Shown in pieces: positions 56,201-64,000 of a DNA stretch of 64,000 bases. A program made the translations under genes and the position numbers. This DNA comes from Hyphomicrobiales bacterium. GTDB taxonomy: Bacteria > Pseudomonadota > Alphaproteobacteria > Rhizobiales > Rhizobiaceae. The first letter of the stretch is position 1; every line of letters begins with the position of its first letter. Under the pieces are notes generated by a model. The model was not told the DNA's origin and did not search any database. It worked only from the letters and a program-made list of their open reading frames with translations. The DNA is taken from contig UBPA01000021.1 in assembly GCA_900467185.1 (NCBI GenBank), positions 62,001 through 126,000 of the forward strand, written 5' to 3'.

Positions 56201-57238
56201 TCAGAAGTCGAAATTGGCGATGTTGTCCTTGGTGAAGACCGTGCGCTCAGGAAGCAGGATGATGCCGTTGCCGTCGGCTTCGTAGTCGTAGCCCTGCACC
56301 TTGTTTGTCGAGACTTCGACGGTGCCGACGCCGGGGATTTCCAGCTTGTCGCCGACCTTCATCGGGCCGTTCTTTAGAACGTGATCGGCGACATAAACCG
56401 AGATCTTGCCCTGCTGCGTGACATCCCACAGGCCGAACCGTTGGATGGTGCCGCGCTCGATATAGGGGCGCATGACGTTGGGCGTGGAGAAGCCGACGAT
56501 GGTGACGCCCTCAGCGCGCTTCAGGTTCTCGGCTGCCTGTGCCGCTGCCGGCAGCGCGTTGGCGTCAGGTGCAATGATGGCATCGAGGTCCGGATAGGTC
56601 TGCAGGATGCTTTCGGCCGTCTGCAGGGACTTTTGCGCGTCGTTATAGCCATACTGGGTGGTGACGATTTCCCAGCCCGGATGCTCCTTAGCGATCTTCG
56701 CCTTTGCGGCTTCGGCCCAGGCGTTCTGGTCGGTCACGGTGGGACTGGAATAGAAGAGGGCGACCTTGGCCTTATCCTTCTTCACGCCTTCGGCCGCCAT
56801 GTCGACCAGCAGGCCGCCGAGCTGCTCAGGCGTGCCCTGGTTGATGTAGTAGCTGCGGCAATCCGGGTTGACGTCGCTGTCCCAGGTCATGACCAGCACG
56901 CCGCGATCCATGGCCCGCTTCAGCGCCGGGCACAGCCCATCCGGAGAGACGGACGAGACGATCAGGGCATTGTAGCCCTGGTTGACGAAATTGTTGATGA
57001 ACTGCACCTGGCTGGAGACACTTGGCTCGGTCGGGCCGTCATAGGTGACCTTGATGCCGAGTTCCTCGCCTGCCTTCGTCGCACCGGCGCCGCCGGAGGT
57101 GAAGAAGCCGACACCCACCAGCTTGGGGATGAAGGCAATCTGGTTTTCGGCATGGGCCGTACCCGAGGCAAGCATTGTGCCGGCAACGAGGGCGGTTGCA
57201 AGAGCGCCGGATTTTAACATGAACTTGATCATTCTCAT
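56201..57238 (-). CDS. lsrB: autoinducer-2 binding protein LsrB
   Basis: A 345-residue periplasmic binding protein with signal peptide [20 protein letters not shown]... ending in ASGTAHA before ENQIAF. The known AI-2 contacts of LsrB are recognisable: Lys in [11 protein letters not shown], Asp in [10 protein letters not shown], the Asp-Gln pair in [12 protein letters not shown], and Pro/Ala in [11 protein letters not shown]. This strongly supports AI-2 binding rather than a pentose. It starts after CAGGAGGAGA and follows lsrD by 29 bases. The homologous protein of Sinorhizobium meliloti binds AI-2. Confidence 0.93.
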   Translation of the reverse strand: MRMIKFMLKSGALATALVAGTMLASGTAHAENQIAFIPKLVGVGFFTSGGAGATKAGEELGIKVTYDGPTEPSVSSQVQFINNFVNQGYNALIVSSVSPDGLCPALKRAMDRGVLVMTWDSDVNPDCRSYYINQGTPEQLGGLLVDMAAEGVKKDKAKVALFYSSPTVTDQNAWAEAAKAKIAKEHPGWEIVTTQYGYNDAQKSLQTAESILQTYPDLDAIIAPDANALPAAAQAAENLKRAEGVTIVGFSTPNVMRPYIERGTIQRFGLWDVTQQGKISVYVADHVLKNGPMKVGDKLEIPGVGTVEVSTNKVQGYDYEADGNGIILLPERTVFTKDNIANFDF

Positions 57239-57267
57239 TCTCCTCCTGAAGTAACTGTCGCCCGGGA

Positions 57268-58248
57268 TTATTTCTGTTGCCGGGCGACGGCGATGAAATC
57301 AGCCAGCATGGCGCTCCCGTGGCGCAATGCGACCGCGACAACCAGCAACCCTCCCGAAAGCGCGCTGGAAATCTGGCTGGGCACACCGGTGGCCTGCAGG
57401 CCCTGCTGCAGGTAGCCGATGACGAAGGTGGCGATCAGCGTGCCCAGGATGGAACCTTGGCCACCATAGATGGAGGCACCGCCAAGCACGGCGACCGTGA
57501 CGGCCGGCAGAAGCGTCGCCGAACCGAGGTCGACGCGGGCGGAGCCGAAATAGGCCGACATGACAAGGCCTGCGATGGCGGCCGACGCGCCGGTGATGAC
57601 ATAGGTGATGGTCTGCACGCGCTCGAACGGGATGCCGGCGAAGCGCGCGGCACTTTCCGACTGGCCGGACAGGAAGACGGCGCGGCCGAAGCGCGTGAAA
57701 TGCAGGAGTACGACCAGCACCAGCGCGAGCACAAGGAACAGCGCGAGCGGCGCCGGCAGGCCGAGAACTTGGGCATAACCGAAAGCGTTGAAAGTGTCGG
57801 GGAAGTTGCCGATGCCTTCATAACCGCCCGCGCCGACGAGGCCGGAGGCGACCGTCGCGGTGCCTTGGAACAGGTAGAGACTGCCGAGTGTCACGACCAG
57901 AGGCTGGATCTTCGACAGGTGGATGACGGTAGCGTTGAGCATCCCACACAGCGCACCGGCGACGAGCGCCAGCGCAATCGAGAGCGGCAGTGGGACACCG
58001 TAGAAAGTGGCGACGCCAAACACGGTGGCCGCAAGGCCGATGACCGAGGCGAAGGATACATCAATGCCGCCGGCAATGATGACAAGGGTGAGCGGCAGGG
58101 CGACAATACCGAACTGCACGAAGTCCGATGTGCCGTAGATCAGGTTTGAGACATTGAGGAAGCGCGGATTGATGATGCCGAAGATGGCGAGTTCGGCGAC
58201 CAGCATCGCAATCAGCGCGGTCTCCCAGCGGAAGATCAGCTTTCTCAT
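57268..58248 (-). CDS. lsrD: AI-2 ABC transporter permease LsrD
   Basis: A 326-residue permease of the RbsC/LsrD class, with several hydrophobic helices and typical segments [19 protein letters not shown] and [20 protein letters not shown]. The start codon overlaps the lsrC stop (ATGA). It pairs with LsrC to bring AI-2 into the cytoplasm. Confidence 0.9.
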   Translation of the reverse strand: MRKLIFRWETALIAMLVAELAIFGIINPRFLNVSNLIYGTSDFVQFGIVALPLTLVIIAGGIDVSFASVIGLAATVFGVATFYGVPLPLSIALALVAGALCGMLNATVIHLSKIQPLVVTLGSLYLFQGTATVASGLVGAGGYEGIGNFPDTFNAFGYAQVLGLPAPLALFLVLALVLVVLLHFTRFGRAVFLSGQSESAARFAGIPFERVQTITYVITGASAAIAGLVMSAYFGSARVDLGSATLLPAVTVAVLGGASIYGGQGSILGTLIATFVIGYLQQGLQATGVPSQISSALSGGLLVVAVALRHGSAMLADFIAVARQQK

Positions 58249-59276
58249 CGGCCCGCCTCCACGGTCTGTGCCGTTTGCGTTTCGTCAGATGGAACGAGGC
58301 CGCGTTCATGCACGGCATAACGGCGTGCACGGATGCGCCGGTCGATGATCTGGCGGATGCGTCCGTCCAGTAAAAGCACTGAAAGCAGGATGGCGCCGGC
58401 GATGAAGTCGTTCCAGTAGGCGGGGATTTTCAAGAACACGAGCGCGCTGTCGATTGACGTGATAAAGATGACGGCGGAGAACACGCCCGCGATCGAGCCG
58501 GTGCCGCCGAGCAGGCTAACACCTCCAAGCACGTTGACGGCGATCGCCTTAAGCTCGACACCGTTGCCGGCCTGATTGGGGATGAAACCGATCTGCCCGG
58601 CGAAGACGAGGCCGGCAAGTGCGGCGCAAAGACCCGTCGCGACGAAGGCGGTGAACTGAACGCGCCGGACCGGCACGCCGAGATGATGTGCGGCGGCACG
58701 GTTATCGCCGACCGCATAGAAGTAGCGGCCGAAGCGCGTCTTGCGCAGGAAGACCCAGGCGAGCACGATGAGAGCGAGCACCACGACGGTCAGCGCCGAG
58801 AAGCCGGAGCCGAGATTGCCGGCGAGCGCCTTCAGGCCCTGCGGCAGGTCTTCGATCCAGCGGCCTCCCGTCAGTACCAGCATGATGCCGCGATAGAGGC
58901 CGAGCGTTCCGAGCGTGGCAACGATGGAGGGAATGCCAAGGTAGGCTACCATCAATCCGTTGAACGCGCCGGCAGCGGCCCCGGTCATCAGGCAGAAGAC
59001 GATGGCAAGCGGCAGGCCGATGCCGGCATTGAGCGAAAGGCCCAGCACCGCGGCGCTGAGCCCCAGGACCGAGCCGCTGGACACATCGATATTGCGCGTC
59101 AGGATGACGATCATCGTGCCGAGCGAGATCAGCATCAGGACGAGGCTGTTGGAGATGATCACAGAGGCGGTGGAACCCGAGAGATATCCGGGCGCGGCGG
59201 CGCCGATGGCAGCATAGGCAACAGCGAGAACGACGATCAGCGTTGCAACGCGGTTGCGTGCGAAAAGATCAAGCAT
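58245..59276 (-). CDS. lsrC: AI-2 ABC transporter permease LsrC
   Basis: A 343-residue RbsC/LsrC-type permease with LTRNIDVSSGSVLGLSAAVL, YLGIPSIVATLGTLGLYRGI and AVNVLGGVSLLGGTGSIAGV. ATG 59276 lies eight bases before the end of lsrA; a longer frame upstream is a shadow of lsrA. It pairs with LsrD. Confidence 0.9.
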   Translation of the reverse strand: MLDLFARNRVATLIVVLAVAYAAIGAAAPGYLSGSTASVIISNSLVLMLISLGTMIVILTRNIDVSSGSVLGLSAAVLGLSLNAGIGLPLAIVFCLMTGAAAGAFNGLMVAYLGIPSIVATLGTLGLYRGIMLVLTGGRWIEDLPQGLKALAGNLGSGFSALTVVVLALIVLAWVFLRKTRFGRYFYAVGDNRAAAHHLGVPVRRVQFTAFVATGLCAALAGLVFAGQIGFIPNQAGNGVELKAIAVNVLGGVSLLGGTGSIAGVFSAVIFITSIDSALVFLKIPAYWNDFIAGAILLSVLLLDGRIRQIIDRRIRARRYAVHERGLVPSDETQTAQTVEAGR

Positions 59277-60786
59277 GATGGGCCTCCGAAGCGCCGAAGG
59301 CGAGCCGGGCAATAGCGTCCACCGAGATATTGTCCGAAAGCTCCCCGCCGGACTGGCCGAAGGCCATAACCTCAACGCGGTCGGCAAGCTGCTCGATCTC
59401 GTCGAAATCCGACGAGATGAGGATGATCGCGACGCCATCGGCGGCGAGCTTGCGGATGAGATCGTAGATATCGTTGCGCGCCGCCACATCGACGCCGCGG
59501 GTCGGCTCGTCGAGGATCAGCACCTTCGGCCGGGCAGACAGGCACTTCGCCAGCAGAACCTTCTGCTGGTTGCCGCCCGAAAGGCCGCGTGCTTCCTGGC
59601 CGGGGCCGGTGCACTTGATGCCCATCGAGGACCGGAATGTTTCGAAGACCTTCCGCTCGGCACCGGGGCGCAGGAAGAAGGGCAAGCGATGTACGAGATA
59701 GGACGAGACATTCCAGAACAGCGGCGCTTCGAGGAAGAGGCCGTGCTGCTGCCGGTCCTCCGGCAGGTAGACGAGGCCGCGGTCGATGCAGACACGCGGC
59801 GAACGCTTCTTTAGCTCCGCGCCGTCGAAGACGACGTTTCCGGCCGACTGGGGACGCAGACCGAACAGCGTTTCGGCAAATTCCGTGCGGCCCGCACCGA
59901 CAACGCCGGCAAGGCCGAGGATCTCGCCTGCGCGGACATCGAGACTAATATTGCGGAAGCCCTCGCCGCTCAGGCCGCGTACGCTAAGGCGCGGCTGGCC
60001 GCCCTGCGAAACCTTGCGGCCGCTGCGATCCTTGCCGGACACCTCCGTGATCTGGACCCGGCTCATCGCATCAATGATCTCGGCATCGCTGTGGTTGTCG
60101 AGCGGGCCGGATAGCACGATGACGCCATCACGCAGAACGCTGATCGTGTGGCAGATTTCGCGGATTTCTCGCAGCTTGTGCGAGATGAAGAAGATGCCGA
60201 CGCCCTGGGCCTGCAACTTGCGCACCCGCTTGAACAGCGCATTCGTCTCGAAGGGCGTCAGCGCGGATGTGGGCTCGTCGAGAATGAGCACACGCGCATC
60301 ACGCACAAGGCCGCGCAGGATTTCGACAATCTGCCGCTCGGCAATTTCCAGTGCTGCAGCCTGCGCATCGAGATCAAGCGAGACCGCAAGCTCGGCCACA
60401 AGCTGCGCGACGCGCGGGCGCAGCGCCCGCGGCGAGGCGGCAAGGCCGAGGCAGATGTTTTCCAAAACGCTCTGGTTGGGCAGGATATGCGCTTCCTGCG
60501 GCACCAGATAGAGGCCGAGATTCTGCGCAAGGGCGGGTGAGGCCTGGGTGAGCGGACGGTCGTTGATTTCGATTGCGCCGGAATTGGCCGGAATGACGCC
60601 CGACATGATCTTCATGAGGCTCGATTTGCCCGCACCGTTGCCGCCGAGAAGCGCATGCACCTCCCCCGCCTGGAGGGCGAGCGAAACGCCCTTCAGCACC
60701 GGGACGGCACCATAGGACTTCCAGATATCTGTCAGCTGCGCGACCCTCCCGGTCGCCGCCTGATCCGTCATTCTGCACCTGTTCAT
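59269..60786 (-). CDS. lsrA: AI-2 ABC transporter ATP-binding protein LsrA
   Basis: A 505-residue tandem ATPase. The first half has Walker A LGGNGAGKSSL and Walker B VLILDEPTSALT. The second half has a degenerate P-loop (AGVVGAGRTEF) and an intact signature LSGGNQQK with ILDEPTRGVD, as in other RbsA/LsrA/MglA proteins. ATG 60786 follows CGGGAGATTACAT. It is the first gene of the minus-strand unit lsrA-lsrC-lsrD-lsrB-aldolase. Confidence 0.93.
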   Translation of the reverse strand: MNRCRMTDQAATGRVAQLTDIWKSYGAVPVLKGVSLALQAGEVHALLGGNGAGKSSLMKIMSGVIPANSGAIEINDRPLTQASPALAQNLGLYLVPQEAHILPNQSVLENICLGLAASPRALRPRVAQLVAELAVSLDLDAQAAALEIAERQIVEILRGLVRDARVLILDEPTSALTPFETNALFKRVRKLQAQGVGIFFISHKLREIREICHTISVLRDGVIVLSGPLDNHSDAEIIDAMSRVQITEVSGKDRSGRKVSQGGQPRLSVRGLSGEGFRNISLDVRAGEILGLAGVVGAGRTEFAETLFGLRPQSAGNVVFDGAELKKRSPRVCIDRGLVYLPEDRQQHGLFLEAPLFWNVSSYLVHRLPFFLRPGAERKVFETFRSSMGIKCTGPGQEARGLSGGNQQKVLLAKCLSARPKVLILDEPTRGVDVAARNDIYDLIRKLAADGVAIILISSDFDEIEQLADRVEVMAFGQSGGELSDNISVDAIARLAFGASEAHHA

Positions 60787-61008
60787 ATGTAATCTCCCGA
60801 AATCATATGATCATGTTGCAAGATCGCGGTCAACATACTCGCAATGCTCGACGTGACCGAAAACGCATGATGGTGCACTGCGGAATATGATTTATCCGAG
60901 AAAAACAATGCATTGTGTGCGAAAATAATTTTTAATCACGAACAACGTTGACGTATCAAAAGTTTCCTTGGTATTCAAATGATCAGCAGATGGCCGAAAG
61001 GGCTCGTG
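60787..61008. promoter_or_regulatory. divergent lsrA / lsrR promoter region
   Basis: The 222-base gap holds divergent promoters. Facing lsrR, TTGACG (60948-60953) and TATTCA (60972-60977) are 18 bp apart and would start transcription near 60984. TTGA-N4-TCAA (60948-60959) overlaps this -35 element, and ATCATATGAT (60802-60811) is a palindrome near lsrA; both are possible LsrR targets, though neither is proven. Confidence 0.5.
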
Positions 61009-61956
61009 ATGGCGATGGATATTGGAGAATGGAGTTATGCCGATACGGACGAGGAAATCCTCACGCGCATCGCTTGGTACTATTACAACGACGGGCTGAC
61101 TCAGAGCGAGATCGGCGAAAAGCTGAACATGTCGCGCATCAAGGTGTCTCGCCTGCTCGAAAGCGGCCGTCGTTCCGGTATCATTCAGGTGCGCATCAAC
61201 TCGCGTTATCAGGGTTGCCTTACCCTCGAACGGCAGATCAAGGAACGCTACGGGCTGCTCGAGGCCTATGTCGTGCCACAGCTTCCTAATCAGGAACCGA
61301 GCGACCGGCTAGGTCAGGCCGCGGCACAGTTCCTGATGCAGCGTCTCCAGACCGATGACCTGCTGGCAGTCGGCTGGGGGGCCACCGTCTCCAACACCAT
61401 CCAGCGGCTTGGCCATCTCGCCAACGAACGCAATATCGGCCTTGTCAGCCTCACCGGCGGCGTTAGCACCTATGTCGACGGCATGCGCACTGCCAATTGG
61501 GGCAGCGGCGTGCATCTGGTGCCAGCACCGCTCGTCGTGCGCGACCCGGACGTGGCGCGAAATCTATCCTCCGAACCGGCCGTCGCGAACCTGCTCGACA
61601 TGGCGCTCAATGCCACCTACCAGCTCGTCGGCATCGGCGAGCTTTCCGCCGCCTCGACGGTGGTGCGGGCCGGCTATGTTAGCCCCGATGAGGTGGAGCC
61701 GCTGCGTCGCAAGGGCGCGGTCGGCGATATCCTCTGCCAGTTCTTCAACGAGCGCGGCGAGGCGCTCGACCTGCCCCTGCACGACCGGGTAATCGGCGTG
61801 AAGCTCGCGGGGCTCTCTCGCGCCGATAAGGTCGTGGCCGCGGCCGGCGGCATCCAGAAGGTCCAGGCCATTCACGCAGCGCTGCGCGGAACGTTCGTCG
61901 GCATCCTCATCACGGACGAAACGACGGCCGCAGGCCTCCTCGAAATCAAGGACTGA
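61009..61956 (+). CDS. lsrR: LsrR transcriptional regulator (SorC family)
   Basis: A 315-residue SorC/DeoR-type regulator with an N-terminal HTH (ILTRIAWYYYNDGLTQSEIG, then EKLNMSRIKVSRLLE) and a C-terminal sugar-phosphate-binding domain (LLAVGWGATVSNTI, GVSTYVDGMRTANWGSG, KVVAAAGGIQKVQAIHAALR). ATG 61009 has AAAGGG before it; the ATG 30 bases earlier lacks a ribosome site. LsrR represses lsr genes until phospho-AI-2 binds it. It is divergent from lsrA and cotranscribed with lsrK. Confidence 0.92.
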   Translation: MAMDIGEWSYADTDEEILTRIAWYYYNDGLTQSEIGEKLNMSRIKVSRLLESGRRSGIIQVRINSRYQGCLTLERQIKERYGLLEAYVVPQLPNQEPSDRLGQAAAQFLMQRLQTDDLLAVGWGATVSNTIQRLGHLANERNIGLVSLTGGVSTYVDGMRTANWGSGVHLVPAPLVVRDPDVARNLSSEPAVANLLDMALNATYQLVGIGELSAASTVVRAGYVSPDEVEPLRRKGAVGDILCQFFNERGEALDLPLHDRVIGVKLAGLSRADKVVAAAGGIQKVQAIHAALRGTFVGILITDETTAAGLLEIKD

Positions 61957-61960
61957 ACGT

Positions 61961-63523
61961 ATGACGACGATCTATCTGCTGGCCGTCGATGCCGGCACAG
62001 GCAGCGGCCGGGCCGTGATCTTCGACGAGAACGGCAATCAGGTTGCCAGCGCCCAGCGCGAATGGTGGCACCAGACCGATCCGCGCTTTCCCGGCTCGAT
62101 GGATTTCGACGTGGAGGGCAACTGGGCGCTTCTTTCTCGCGCCATCCGGCAAGCGATAGATGAGGCCGGCATTGCGGCCGCCGACATCCGCGCCGTCAGC
62201 GCCACCAGCATGCGCGAGGCTATCGTCGCGTATGATCGCGGCGGACGAGAGATTTGGGCCTGCGCCAATGTCGACAGCCGCGCCGTCAGCGAAGTGCGCG
62301 ACCTGAAGCGCAATCTTCCGGGCCTCGAAAGTGAGCTTTACACGCAAAGCGGTCAGACCTTCGCGCTCGGCGCACTGCCGCGCCTGCTCTGGCTAAAGCG
62401 CAACCTGCCCGATGTCTATGGACGCATTAACAGGATCAGCATGCTTTCCGACTGGGTGCTCGCCCGCCTGTCCGGCGTCATCGCCAGCGATCCGTCGAAT
62501 GCAGGAACGACTGGCCTCTACAGCCTTTCGGAACGCGATTGGCTGCCGGAAGCGATGGCCAAGGCCGGCATGCGTGACGATATCTTCCCCGAGAGCGTCG
62601 AGCCTGGGACGGTGATCGGCCGCGTCACGGAGAGGGCCGCCGACGAGACTGGCCTTGCGCCCGGCACGCCCGTCGTCATGGGCGGCGGCGACTGCCAGTG
62701 CGGGGCTGCGGCCATCGGCGTCGTCAAAGAGGGCGACTGCGCCGTGCTCGGCGGCACCTTCTGGCAACAGGTGGTGAATGTTGGCCTTGATGTCTCCGAC
62801 CCGTCTATGAACCTGCGCATCAATCCGCATGTCGTGACCGGCCTCAACCAAGTCGAAGCGATCAGCTTCTTCGTCGGCATCGTCATGCGCTGGTTCCGCG
62901 ACAGTTTCGGCGCGGAGGAGGTGGCGGCTGCCGGCCAGGGCGGCGATGCCTACCGGCTGCTGGAGGAAAAGGCGGCGAACGTGCCTGTCGGCGCACACGG
63001 CATCATTCCGATCTTTTCCGACGTCATGCATTACGGGAACTGGTATCACGCAGCTCCCTCTCTGCTGAATCTGTCTATCGATCCCGAAAAATCCGGCAAG
63101 GCCGCGATCTTTCGCGCCCTTCAGGAGAATGCGGCGATTGTCGCGGCGCGTAATCTCGCGGCCATCTTCAGGCTGTCAGGCAGGACGCCGGAAAAGATCG
63201 TCTTTGCCGCCGGTGCATCGAAATCCGCCCATTGGTCACAAATCCTGTCGAGCGCCACCGGCCTTCCGGTCGTCACGCCCGTCGTGAAGGAAGCGACAGC
63301 GCTTGGCTGCGCGGCCGCGGCGGCCATCGGCATCGGCTTGCGGCAGGATTTCGTCGAGGCGGCGGATGGCTGGGTGCGCTGGGACAGGCACTTCGAGCCT
63401 GATTTCACGCACAAGGCCATCTATGACGAAGCGGGCCGACGTTGGGCGCAGGCCTATGAACTGCAACGCCAGCTCGTCGACGAGTGTATCACCACCGCCA
63501 TGTGGAAAGCACCGGGCCTTTGA
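61961..63523 (+). CDS. lsrK: autoinducer-2 kinase LsrK
   Basis: A 520-residue FGGY-family kinase. The N-terminal phosphate motif is LLAVDAGTGSGRAVIFDENG. The C-terminal adenosine region includes IVFAAGASKSAHWSQIL and EATALGCAAAAAIGIG. The catalytic aspartate is expected in VMGGGDCQCGAAAIG, as in LsrK. The length matches E. coli LsrK (530). It phosphorylates incoming AI-2, trapping it and producing the LsrR ligand. It begins four bases after lsrR. Confidence 0.92.
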   Translation: MTTIYLLAVDAGTGSGRAVIFDENGNQVASAQREWWHQTDPRFPGSMDFDVEGNWALLSRAIRQAIDEAGIAAADIRAVSATSMREAIVAYDRGGREIWACANVDSRAVSEVRDLKRNLPGLESELYTQSGQTFALGALPRLLWLKRNLPDVYGRINRISMLSDWVLARLSGVIASDPSNAGTTGLYSLSERDWLPEAMAKAGMRDDIFPESVEPGTVIGRVTERAADETGLAPGTPVVMGGGDCQCGAAAIGVVKEGDCAVLGGTFWQQVVNVGLDVSDPSMNLRINPHVVTGLNQVEAISFFVGIVMRWFRDSFGAEEVAAAGQGGDAYRLLEEKAANVPVGAHGIIPIFSDVMHYGNWYHAAPSLLNLSIDPEKSGKAAIFRALQENAAIVAARNLAAIFRLSGRTPEKIVFAAGASKSAHWSQILSSATGLPVVTPVVKEATALGCAAAAAIGIGLRQDFVEAADGWVRWDRHFEPDFTHKAIYDEAGRRWAQAYELQRQLVDECITTAMWKAPGL

Positions 63524-63564
63524 CCTTTTCATCGAAGACTTCAACATATAGCAAGGAATAAGAC

Positions 63565-63870
63565 ATGCTCATCCAGATGGTCAGCATCAACGTCAAGCCC
63601 GGCCATGCTGCGGACTTCCTCGAAGCGTTCCGCATCAATTACGAGGGCACCCGGCAGGAGCGAGGCAATGTGCGTTTTGACGTGCTTCGCAACCCCGAAG
63701 ACGAAAACAGCTTCACGATCTACGAGGTGTTCACCTCGCCGGAAGCCGTCGACGAGCACCGCAAGACCCCGCACTATCAGGAATGTGTACGCCGGATCGA
63801 CCCGATCCTCGCGAGCCCGCGGACCAAAACCTTTTTCAATGCCGAAATGGCGGATTTCCTCGGCACCTAA
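63565..63870 (+). CDS. lsrG: LsrG-like phospho-AI-2 isomerase
   Basis: A 101-residue ABM-fold protein, close to the length of LsrG (96-98). It has IQMVSINVKPGHAADFLEAF, GNVRFDVLRNPEDENSFTIY and the ending ASPRTKTFFNAEM; the histidine in KTPHYQECV is a family feature. ATG 63565 follows AAGGAATAAG. In E. coli LsrG isomerises phospho-AI-2, and LsrF then cleaves the product. No LsrF gene is in the window. Confidence 0.9.
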   Translation: MLIQMVSINVKPGHAADFLEAFRINYEGTRQERGNVRFDVLRNPEDENSFTIYEVFTSPEAVDEHRKTPHYQECVRRIDPILASPRTKTFFNAEMADFLGT

Positions 63871-64000
63871 ATCAGTAACGGCGCTGGGCACGACAACTTT
63901 TCGTCTGGCGCTCCGAGGAATTGTGTGACGAGTTCGCAAGCCTCAAGAGGGGTTTCGATGTGGTGATAACGTTCGCATCAGCTTCCGGAGCGCCGCGCCT

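Noticed and set aside
57277-58149. 290-codon plus-strand frame
   Set aside because: Opposite lsrD; highly charged shadow.

Overview
The window looks like accessory replicon DNA (large plasmid, chromid or chromosomal island) of an alphaproteobacterium of the Rhizobiaceae (Rhizobium / Agrobacterium / Ensifer type). Support comes from high-GC coding sequence, several ABC transporters for sugars and phosphorylated compounds, a rhizobial-type AI-2 (lsr) cluster, iron-transport genes with a RirA-like site, and remnants of IS66, IS630 and IS3 elements. No rRNA, tRNA, replication gene, CRISPR array or conjugation gene was seen, so replicon type and species stay open. || Layout. 0-2.3 kb: two enolase-superfamily sugar-acid dehydratases, the first cut by the window edge. 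2.5-3.9 kb: debris of an integrase, an XRE-ImmA/IrrE metallopeptidase with two in-frame stops, and a stub that may be a DUF4411/PIN toxin. 4-7.7 kb: a PAS-PAS-HTH protein, a small ORF and a chemoreceptor. 8.1-10.1 kb: decayed IS66 next to an IS630 fragment. 10.4-12.9 kb: TetR regulator, outer-membrane beta-barrel protein, and an unknown protein with a structured leader. 13-14.2 kb: umuC and IS3 remnants. 14.3-16.7 kb: zinc alcohol dehydrogenase and AraC regulator. 17.1-18.9 kb: hipBA toxin-antitoxin genes with a four-copy palindromic operator. || 19.2-29.7 kb: a long minus-strand operon under a LacI regulator. It encodes an inositol-monophosphatase-like enzyme, a fused double permease, a binding protein and an ATPase of the FbpABC/AfuABC class, a CX5R phosphatase-like protein, a calcineurin-type phosphoesterase and a Na/Pi-cotransporter-PhoU protein. 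I read it as import of a phosphorylated organic compound for carbon, with stepwise dephosphorylation and disposal of the released phosphate. A 16-bp operator containing CACGTG occurs twice before the operon and once, diverged, before the LacI gene. || 30.8-42.5 kb: a hexosamine/galactoside locus: PfkB kinase, sugar ABC transporter, GatZ/KbaZ aldolase subunit, SIS-domain isomerase, BadF-type kinase and DeoR regulator, then a GH4 alpha-galactosidase with a divergent AraC regulator. Together these resemble a PTS-independent galactosamine/tagatose-phosphate route. 42.8-43.4 kb: remnant of a sugar-binding protein. 43.6-46.8 kb: isochorismatase-like hydrolase, glutathione transferase and SDR, divergent from an AraC regulator. 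47.2-54.4 kb: a ferric-siderophore system (SIP reductase, TonB-dependent receptor, FecBCDE-type ABC transporter) with a shared terminator. 54.9-63.9 kb: an AI-2 uptake and processing cluster, lsrACDB plus a class II aldolase on one strand and lsrR-lsrK-lsrG on the other. No lsrF and no luxS are in view, so the cell may take up or eavesdrop on AI-2.
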